A DNA stretch of 62,560 nt from an uncultured Eubacteriales bacterium. Lineage in GTDB: Bacteria; Bacillota; Clostridia; Oscillospirales; Oscillospiraceae. Location: the NCBI GenBank assembly GCA_900548615.1, contig URKW01000001.1, positions 1 to 62,560 on the forward strand, in the 5' to 3' direction. A program made the position numbers and the translations under genes. Shown piece after piece: positions 57,638 through 62,560 of this stretch (within the stretch, counting starts at the first letter, position 1; each line of letters opens with the position of its first letter). Under the pieces are notes generated by a model, which did no database searches, was not told the origin of the DNA, and saw only the letters and a program-made list of their open reading frames with translations.

Positions 57638-58931
57638 ATTCGCTGATCCCGCAGACCGACTCATACAGCAGCTGCAAATCGTACACGTCGATAGCGCCGT
57701 CACCGTTGATATCGGCGGCTTTCCGGAAGTCCGCGGCGGACAGGCCGCCTGACGCCTTGCCAGTCACCAGATAGTCGTACAAAAGCTGTACATCCGTGCT
57801 GTCAATGCCGCCGCTGCCGTTCAGCTCCCCGATCTTTACGGTGAAATCGGTGGGAGAGAGAAAGTGCTGTCCCATCACGGCGGCGCTCTCCCCATCCGGC
57901 TGGTGATTACTGAGACTGGCTTTCAGGTAGTGGCGATGCACCTGCGCTCCCGCGTCCCACGCGGCGTCGGCCTGATACCACCGTACCCCCAGCTTGACCA
58001 AATCCCAGCCGTGGGATTCGGCGTTGACGCTGCCCGACACCACGCGGACGTCCACCCCCGCCGCCAGCGCCAGCCGGTACAGCAGCAGGGCATAGCCCTG
58101 CGATACCGCACGCTTGTTCACCAGTGCCGCGTAGGCGGAATACTTCAGCAGATTCGTGGTATCGTTCCGGTTTTCGCTGTCATTTTCCACATGGGCGCAG
58201 AGCCAGTCATAAATGGCCGCCAGCCGCTCCTCCGGCTCCGCCATCCGCGCCACCCCCAGATAGTCCAGCAGCGACGCAGCGGTCTGCTCCAGCTCCGTTT
58301 CCTGCCGGGCGGTGGTGAAATAGGTAAACGCGATGGTCACACCAAAGTAATTGCCGTCCCACGACGCGGAGTAGGTGACGCTGCCATACTGATAGCGCAT
58401 GTAGTCGCCGCCGGTGGGATCCTGCGGATCGTGGCGGAACACCTCCGGCAGCAGCTGCTGCCGCACCAGCGTGGTCAGATACTTGGCAAAGCGCCGCCGC
58501 AGCAGGATACCGGCATGGGACACGCCGTCCGCCGCCAGCTGCTTCTCGCTTTTGCTGTAAGCCGCCGCGGCCTCCTCCGCCGTCAGCTCCGAAAACGGCC
58601 CGTCCGCCGGATAGCCGGTGTAGAAAAACAGTATCTGCTCCCGTGCCTTGAACTGCTGGTGCACATAGGCGGCTACGTCCGTCAGGCTGTCGTAGCGACC
58701 GCCGTCGCCCATGGCGTTCGTCTCCGCCAGCATTGCCGTGCCCGGCGCGTCATAGGTGACGCTTTCCGTCACGCCCAGCTCCGGATACAGGGGATTGCTG
58801 CAGACCACCGTGGCGGACAGCGGCGCATCCTCCGCGCTGTACATCTCCGCCCAGACCTGACCGGGCAGCAGCGTGACGGCCATCAGTACCGCGCACAGCA
58901 GCGCCGCCAGACGCTTTCCTTTCCTGTCCAC
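57636..58931 (-). CDS. Transglutaminase-like dockerin protein with catalytic Cys replaced
   Basis: 431 residues. Signal peptide (RLAALLCAVLMAVTLLPGQV, cleavage after VWA). The transglutaminase-like core at about 275-335 reads AVSQGYALLLYRLALAAGV, SHGWDLVKLG and WYQADAAWDAG: the His and Asp are there, but the position of the catalytic Cys is Ser (VSQGY where active relatives have VCxGY). The C-terminus has two dockerin-like calcium loops (GELNGSGGIDSTDVQLLYDY; DINGDGAIDVYDLQLLYE). Start is GTG at 58931, eight bases after AAGGAGG. Likely a binding protein or inactive paralogue of the next gene. Confidence 0.8.
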   Translation of the reverse strand: MDRKGKRLAALLCAVLMAVTLLPGQVWAEMYSAEDAPLSATVVCSNPLYPELGVTESVTYDAPGTAMLAETNAMGDGGRYDSLTDVAAYVHQQFKAREQILFFYTGYPADGPFSELTAEEAAAAYSKSEKQLAADGVSHAGILLRRRFAKYLTTLVRQQLLPEVFRHDPQDPTGGDYMRYQYGSVTYSASWDGNYFGVTIAFTYFTTARQETELEQTAASLLDYLGVARMAEPEERLAAIYDWLCAHVENDSENRNDTTNLLKYSAYAALVNKRAVSQGYALLLYRLALAAGVDVRVVSGSVNAESHGWDLVKLGVRWYQADAAWDAGAQVHRHYLKASLSNHQPDGESAAVMGQHFLSPTDFTVKIGELNGSGGIDSTDVQLLYDYLVTGKASGGLSAADFRKAADINGDGAIDVYDLQLLYESVCGISE

Positions 58932-58970
58932 CTGCTCCGCCTCCTTTTGCTTAGATTCCCAATAATTGTC

Positions 58971-58999
58971 ATTTTACCAGCCTGACCGCCGCTTGGCAA
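58971..58999 (-). promoter_or_regulatory. Promoter of the transglutaminase-like gene
   Basis: Minus strand TTGCCA, 17 bases, TAAAAT. Closely resembles the promoter at 60792-60820 including the spacer end GCTGG. Confidence 0.7.
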
Positions 59000-59025
59000 G
59001 CGGAAAAACCTGGAAACGGGAAAAA

Positions 59026-59052
59026 GAAAAGCGGCTTTCGCCGCTTTTCCGT
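59026..59052 (-). terminator. Terminator of the second transglutaminase-like gene
   Basis: GAAAAGCGGC, GAAA-type loop, GCCGCTTTTC, just after the stop at 59057 on the minus strand. Confidence 0.7.
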
Positions 59053-59056
59053 TTTA

Positions 59057-60754
59057 TCAACCGTTACAAACCGTCTCGTACAGCAATTGCAGATCATAGA
59101 TGTCGATAGAACCGTCACCGTTCACATCGGCGTCCTCCAGAAACTCATATTCCATCAGTTTGGTCTGCGCAACGGGCACCTGCTGGGTCCTCAGGTACTG
59201 ATACAGCAGATCCACATCCAGAATCGTGACTCCGCTGTAGCCGTTCAGTTCGCCGGGGCCAAGTGCCAAATAATCCCCCTCAAACCACAGAACAACCTCG
59301 TGGTTGAAGCACCAGTAGCCATATTGATAGTAGCCGTATGCTTCCATGGCTGAGGCGATGTTGCTGTTATTGTCCTGATACCACTGCCACACGGTGTTGT
59401 CGGTGTCATCGTCCGTCACGTACAGACGAATGATGCCGTTATTACGCCGCAGCAGGTTGGCCACCTTGCCGGGAAGACTCGCATCCTCGGTAGAAACGAT
59501 CAAATGACTGTTGACCGTATAGTAGTTGGCCGCCGTGGCGGTACAGTTCTCTAACGGCACGTTATACGGTGTACCAGAAAGTGTGTGATCTTCTTTCAGC
59601 TTATTTGTGGTGATGTTGAAATAGCTGTAATAGGGGGAATAGGGATCGTCAGAGCCGTTATACACGGGATCGTCCCACGTGGCGTCTACATAGTACCACT
59701 CTCCGTCGATTTTTGCCAGATTCCATGCATGGTTTTCTCCTGCGTAGCCTACCACATAGTAGCTCTGGATGCCTGCGCGCATCAACAGATATTGCAGCGC
59801 AAAAGCATACCCCGCGCAAACGCCCTTGCCCTCCACCAGTGTGGTATAGCCGTTCTGCTCCTCCAGCTTACTGTAGGTATACGTGACTTTCTTGATCAGC
59901 GCGTCGTGCAGGTACAGCTCTTTCTCATAGTCGCTGCCGGTGGGCATACCCGCCAGGATCGTTTCAGCAGTCTCCAGAAACAGCGGCAGTTCGGTATTCA
60001 GATTGTAAATATGACTGTTGTAATTCAGTTGAATTTCACTGCAAAGCATGGTGTTTTTGTTGTACCAGAACGACGGCCGGGCCCAGAACAGCTCCGGATA
60101 GTCAGAGTAAAACGCAGCAGTAACAAGCCAAGCTTCATCATGGGTAATTTTCTGGTTTGTAGGAAGCGAAACCTTGTCTACGGTAAAATTCTCTGCCATT
60201 TCCAGCAGCCGATCATAAATTTTCAGGTAGACCGTACTGCGGGACATTTTCGCCAGCTTAGCACGGCCATACCGTGTCACGGATATGATATCGAAATAGG
60301 AGCTCCCGCTTTTATTACTGGTCAGAGCATTATTCAACTCCGCAGACGTAATCTCCGCATCCGCAGCTTCCTCTGCTGAAAACTGCTCAACCTCCAATTC
60401 GTGGCTGATAGGATCCAGTGTCGCCCTGCATAGCACATCGGAATCATCGGTATTGTCAGTGTCCTGATTGTCCACTTCCTGCTCCGGCTCCTGAGGGTCG
60501 GCGCTTTCACTCTCCTCTGGAACTTCCGCGTCCGGCGTTTCATCGTCGGTGGGAGCGGGCGTCTGGTCGTCGGCAGGCTGTCCGTCTGTGGCGGTTTCCT
60601 CACTCATGGTAGGCTTGTCGCTCACGATCGGTTCTTCCAGCGCAGCGGCGCTGCCGCCGTCCGTCCCATCCGTCGCCCACACCTGCGTCGGCAGCAGCGT
60701 GACGGCCATCAACACCGCGCACAGCAGTGCGGCCCATCGCTTCATCTTTCTCAT
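59057..60754 (-). CDS. Secreted transglutaminase-like dockerin protein
   Basis: 565 residues. Signal peptide (RWAALLCAVLMAVTLLPTQV, cleavage after VWA), then about 90 residues of Asp/Glu/Pro/Thr-rich linker. The transglutaminase-like core has an intact triad: Cys in VEGKGVCAGYAFALQYL, His in GENHAWNLAKIDGEWYYV, Asp in VDATWDDP. Such domains act as cysteine proteases or cross-linkers. The C-terminus has GELNGYSGVTILDVDLLYQY and DVNGDGSIDIYDLQLLYE (dockerin-like, first loop degenerate). ATG at 60754 after GGGGAGAG. Tandem paralogue of 57636-58931, with the Cys that the latter lacks. Confidence 0.85.
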   Translation of the reverse strand: MRKMKRWAALLCAVLMAVTLLPTQVWATDGTDGGSAAALEEPIVSDKPTMSEETATDGQPADDQTPAPTDDETPDAEVPEESESADPQEPEQEVDNQDTDNTDDSDVLCRATLDPISHELEVEQFSAEEAADAEITSAELNNALTSNKSGSSYFDIISVTRYGRAKLAKMSRSTVYLKIYDRLLEMAENFTVDKVSLPTNQKITHDEAWLVTAAFYSDYPELFWARPSFWYNKNTMLCSEIQLNYNSHIYNLNTELPLFLETAETILAGMPTGSDYEKELYLHDALIKKVTYTYSKLEEQNGYTTLVEGKGVCAGYAFALQYLLMRAGIQSYYVVGYAGENHAWNLAKIDGEWYYVDATWDDPVYNGSDDPYSPYYSYFNITTNKLKEDHTLSGTPYNVPLENCTATAANYYTVNSHLIVSTEDASLPGKVANLLRRNNGIIRLYVTDDDTDNTVWQWYQDNNSNIASAMEAYGYYQYGYWCFNHEVVLWFEGDYLALGPGELNGYSGVTILDVDLLYQYLRTQQVPVAQTKLMEYEFLEDADVNGDGSIDIYDLQLLYETVCNG

Positions 60755-60791
60755 AGTTTTCTCTCCCCTTTGTCGAAGATTCGATAGTACT

Positions 60792-60820
60792 ATTTTACCA
60801 GCATACCCGGCATTTGGCAA
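60792..60820 (-). promoter_or_regulatory. Promoter of the transglutaminase-like gene
   Basis: Minus strand TTGCCA, 17 bases, TAAAAT, 38 bases before the start codon. Same form as 58971-58999. Confidence 0.7.
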
Positions 60821-60860
60821 GTGATTTGTCGGGCATTTTTAGTTTTTTCGGTGCGCCGCT

Positions 60861-60888
60861 TTGCAAACGGCGGCAAATACGGTATAAT
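60861..60888 (+). promoter_or_regulatory. Promoter of addB
   Basis: TTGCAA (60861-60866), 16 bases, TATAAT (60883-60888), 38 bases before the addB start. Confidence 0.7.
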
Positions 60889-60925
60889 GGCGGCAAAGAC
60901 TATCACACGTAAGGAGGACGCGCCT

Positions 60926-62560
60926 ATGCTGTCCATCTGGATCGGCCGCGCCGGCAGCGGAAAGTCGGCGCGGGTGCTGGAGACCATCCAGCGTGAGCGG
61001 GAGAACCGTCCCCAGCTGCTGCTGGTGCCGGAGCACACCTCCCACGAGGCGGAGCTGGATCTGTGCCGCTTCTGCGGCCCAACCGCCTGCCGCAGCGCCG
61101 AGGTGCTGACCTTCCAGAGCCTTACCACCCGCGTACTGGGCGAGACCGGCGGCCTTGCCGACGTGACGCTGGACAACGGCGGCAAGCTGCTGACCATGCG
61201 CCGGTGCTTACAGGAACTGCACACGCAATTAAAGGTGTTCGGCCGCCCGTCCCAGCGCTCGGCGTTTTTGCACCAGCTGACCACGTTGGCCGATGAATTT
61301 TACGCCTATCAGATTGCGCCGGAGACGCTGTACCACCATGTGGAGGACATGGAGGGCGCCATGGGCGATAAGCTGCGGGACGTGGCGCTGATCTTCGCCG
61401 CCTACGACGCCAAGCTGCGCCACGGCGGCACCGACACCCGTTCCCGTGTGCAGAAGCTCCACGACAGCCTGCCTCAGTCCCACTATCTGGATGGGAAAGA
61501 CCTGTATCTGGACGGCTTTTCCTTCTTCAATAAGCAGGAGGAGAGCGTTCTTTCGCTGGCGCTGCGGCGGTGCGCCAGCGTAACGGTGACGCTGCTGGGC
61601 GATAAGACCGGCCAGCAGTTCCAGAACGCCGCCGCCCAGAAGGAGCGCTTTGTCCGCATGGCCCGTGAGGCGGGCGTCGAGTGCCGGTTGACCTACCTGA
61701 CCCGGCAGGACGACAGCCCGCTGGGCCATCTGGAGCGCTGCTTCTTCGGCCATGACGCGGCCTGGGAGGGCGAGACCGACGCGGTGGCGCTCTATCAGGC
61801 GGCCACCGCCTACACGGAGGTGGAGTACGTCTCCGCCCAGATTCGACGCCTTGCCCAGCAGGGCTATCGCTACCGGGACATGGCTGTGGCCGCCCGGACG
61901 CTGGACGCCTACGGTCCGCTGCTGGAGTCCATCTTCCTGCGGGACGGCATTCCCGCTTACGTCAGCTGCCGCAGTGACATTCTGGAAAAGCCGGTGATGA
62001 CGCTGCTGCTGTCCGCTGTGGACGCGGTGACAGGCGGCTTTGAGTACGAGGATATGTTCCGCTACCTGAAAACCGGCATGACCGGCGTGACGGAGGCGGA
62101 GTGCGACCTACTGGAGAACTACGTGATCCGTTGGGAAATTCGGGGCAATATGTGGCTGCGTGACGTGCCGTGGACGCTGAACCCCGACGGCTACGGCCGG
62201 GACATGACGGAGGAGCGGGCCGCCCGCCTGCAGGAGATCAACCGCATCCGGGAAAAGGTGCGCCTGCCGCTGCTGGCGCTGGCCACCGGTTTGAAGGAGC
62301 GGCCCGCCGCCCGTGACAAGGCCCGGACGCTGTACGAATTCGCGGCGGCTGCCGGTGTGCCGGAGGCGCTGCGGGACAAGGCCGACGCACTGCTGGCGGC
62401 GGGGCAGGTGCAGCTGGCGGAGGAATACGCCCAGCTGTGGCAGATATTCTGCGGCGTGCTGGATCAATTCGTGGAAATTCTGGCGGACACGGAGCTGGAC
62501 GGCGAGGAATTCGCCCGCCTGCTGCGGCTGGGGCGGTGCCGCAACAGAAGATATGCAGGT
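60926..62560 (+). CDS. addB: ATP-dependent helicase/nuclease subunit B (runs off window)
   Basis: AddB pairs with AddA to process double-strand breaks. 545 residues are visible of about 1,150. The start MLSIWIGRAGSGKSARVLET carries the Walker A loop; QLLLVPEHTSHEAELDLC, VLTFQSLTTRVL and LYLDGFSFFNKQEESVL follow, as in the inactivated helicase half of AddB. The C-terminal Fe-S nuclease domain lies beyond the window. ATG at 60926 after AAGGAGG. addA would be expected next. Confidence 0.93.
   Translation, partial: MLSIWIGRAGSGKSARVLETIQRERENRPQLLLVPEHTSHEAELDLCRFCGPTACRSAEVLTFQSLTTRVLGETGGLADVTLDNGGKLLTMRRCLQELHTQLKVFGRPSQRSAFLHQLTTLADEFYAYQIAPETLYHHVEDMEGAMGDKLRDVALIFAAYDAKLRHGGTDTRSRVQKLHDSLPQSHYLDGKDLYLDGFSFFNKQEESVLSLALRRCASVTVTLLGDKTGQQFQNAAAQKERFVRMAREAGVECRLTYLTRQDDSPLGHLERCFFGHDAAWEGETDAVALYQAATAYTEVEYVSAQIRRLAQQGYRYRDMAVAARTLDAYGPLLESIFLRDGIPAYVSCRSDILEKPVMTLLLSAVDAVTGGFEYEDMFRYLKTGMTGVTEAECDLLENYVIRWEIRGNMWLRDVPWTLNPDGYGRDMTEERAARLQEINRIREKVRLPLLALATGLKERPAARDKARTLYEFAAAAGVPEALRDKADALLAAGQVQLAEEYAQLWQIFCGVLDQFVEILADTELDGEEFARLLRLGRCRNRRYAG

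Noticed and set aside
55646..57703. 685-residue open frame antisense to htpG
   Set aside because: Same shadow effect; htpG on the plus strand has every family motif.

Overview
The window reads as chromosome of a high-GC, spore-forming, strictly anaerobic gut Firmicute, most like an Oscillospiraceae (Clostridium leptum group) member. Pointers are spoIIP, addB, a glutamate-synthase-linked [FeFe] hydrogenase, glnS, htpG, many lipoproteins with short Firmicutes lipoboxes, dockerin-tailed secreted proteins, and dense AAGGAG-type ribosome sites. I saw no complete rRNA or tRNA gene and no CRISPR array. No database search was run; family names rest on motifs read by eye.

Layout. (1) 1-1534: the 5' part of alaS (minus strand), a 5'-truncated chloramphenicol-acetyltransferase-like gene running into an interspersed repeat, and AT-rich non-coding DNA. 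(2) 1535-24700: a 23-kb segment bounded by two perfect 25-bp direct repeats that match the 3' end of a tRNA-Cys gene, each with a 22-bp direct repeat just inside it. It begins with a tyrosine integrase, an excisionase-like protein and a second tyrosine recombinase, then decayed mobile DNA. The rest is one large plus-strand cobalamin operon: promoter, cobalamin riboswitch, an exported CbiK chelatase, a NEAT-like lipoprotein, a FecBCD/BtuFCD-type ABC importer, cbiL-A-C-D-F-G-H, a cbiJ-E-T triple fusion, a frameshifted cbiB, cobD, cobQ and a phosphoglycerate-mutase-like phosphatase. The simplest reading is a tRNA-Cys-associated integrative island carrying corrin-ring synthesis. Genes for uroporphyrinogen methylation, corrinoid adenosylation and nucleotide-loop assembly (cobU, cobS, cobT) are absent here. 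(3) 24701-35940: M14 carboxypeptidase lipoprotein, small enzymes, a frameshifted methyltransferase, Smr protein, MalY-type C-S lyase, ThrE-type exporter, a dockerin protein, an MBL-fold hydrolase and an HMA metal-binding protein. (4) 35941-45760: glnS, icd and aconitase on the minus strand (2-oxoglutarate/glutamine supply), then a NuoF/GltD-like flavoprotein with its [FeFe] hydrogenase. (5) 45761-50480: a surface protein, azlCD, and a DUF3793-flavodoxin pair behind two copies of a palindromic operator. (6) 50481-62560: spoIIP, a guanine riboswitch with guaD, a nickel/copper-type metal cluster (CooT, His-rich protein, CsoR-family repressor), htpG, two transglutaminase-like dockerin proteins and the start of addB.

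Shared themes. A palindrome GTTAG-N6-CTAAC occurs four times, before three separate transcription units, and probably marks a metal- or iron-responsive regulon. Two interspersed repeat families fill many intergenic gaps; one short hairpin module is nested inside two copies of the larger family. The guanine riboswitch can be folded so that ligand binding prevents a terminator, which makes sense for a guanine-degrading enzyme. Three genes or tracts carry homopolymer-associated anomalies (cbiB, the methyltransferase, a 22-nt poly-C), which may be real or may be assembly errors.
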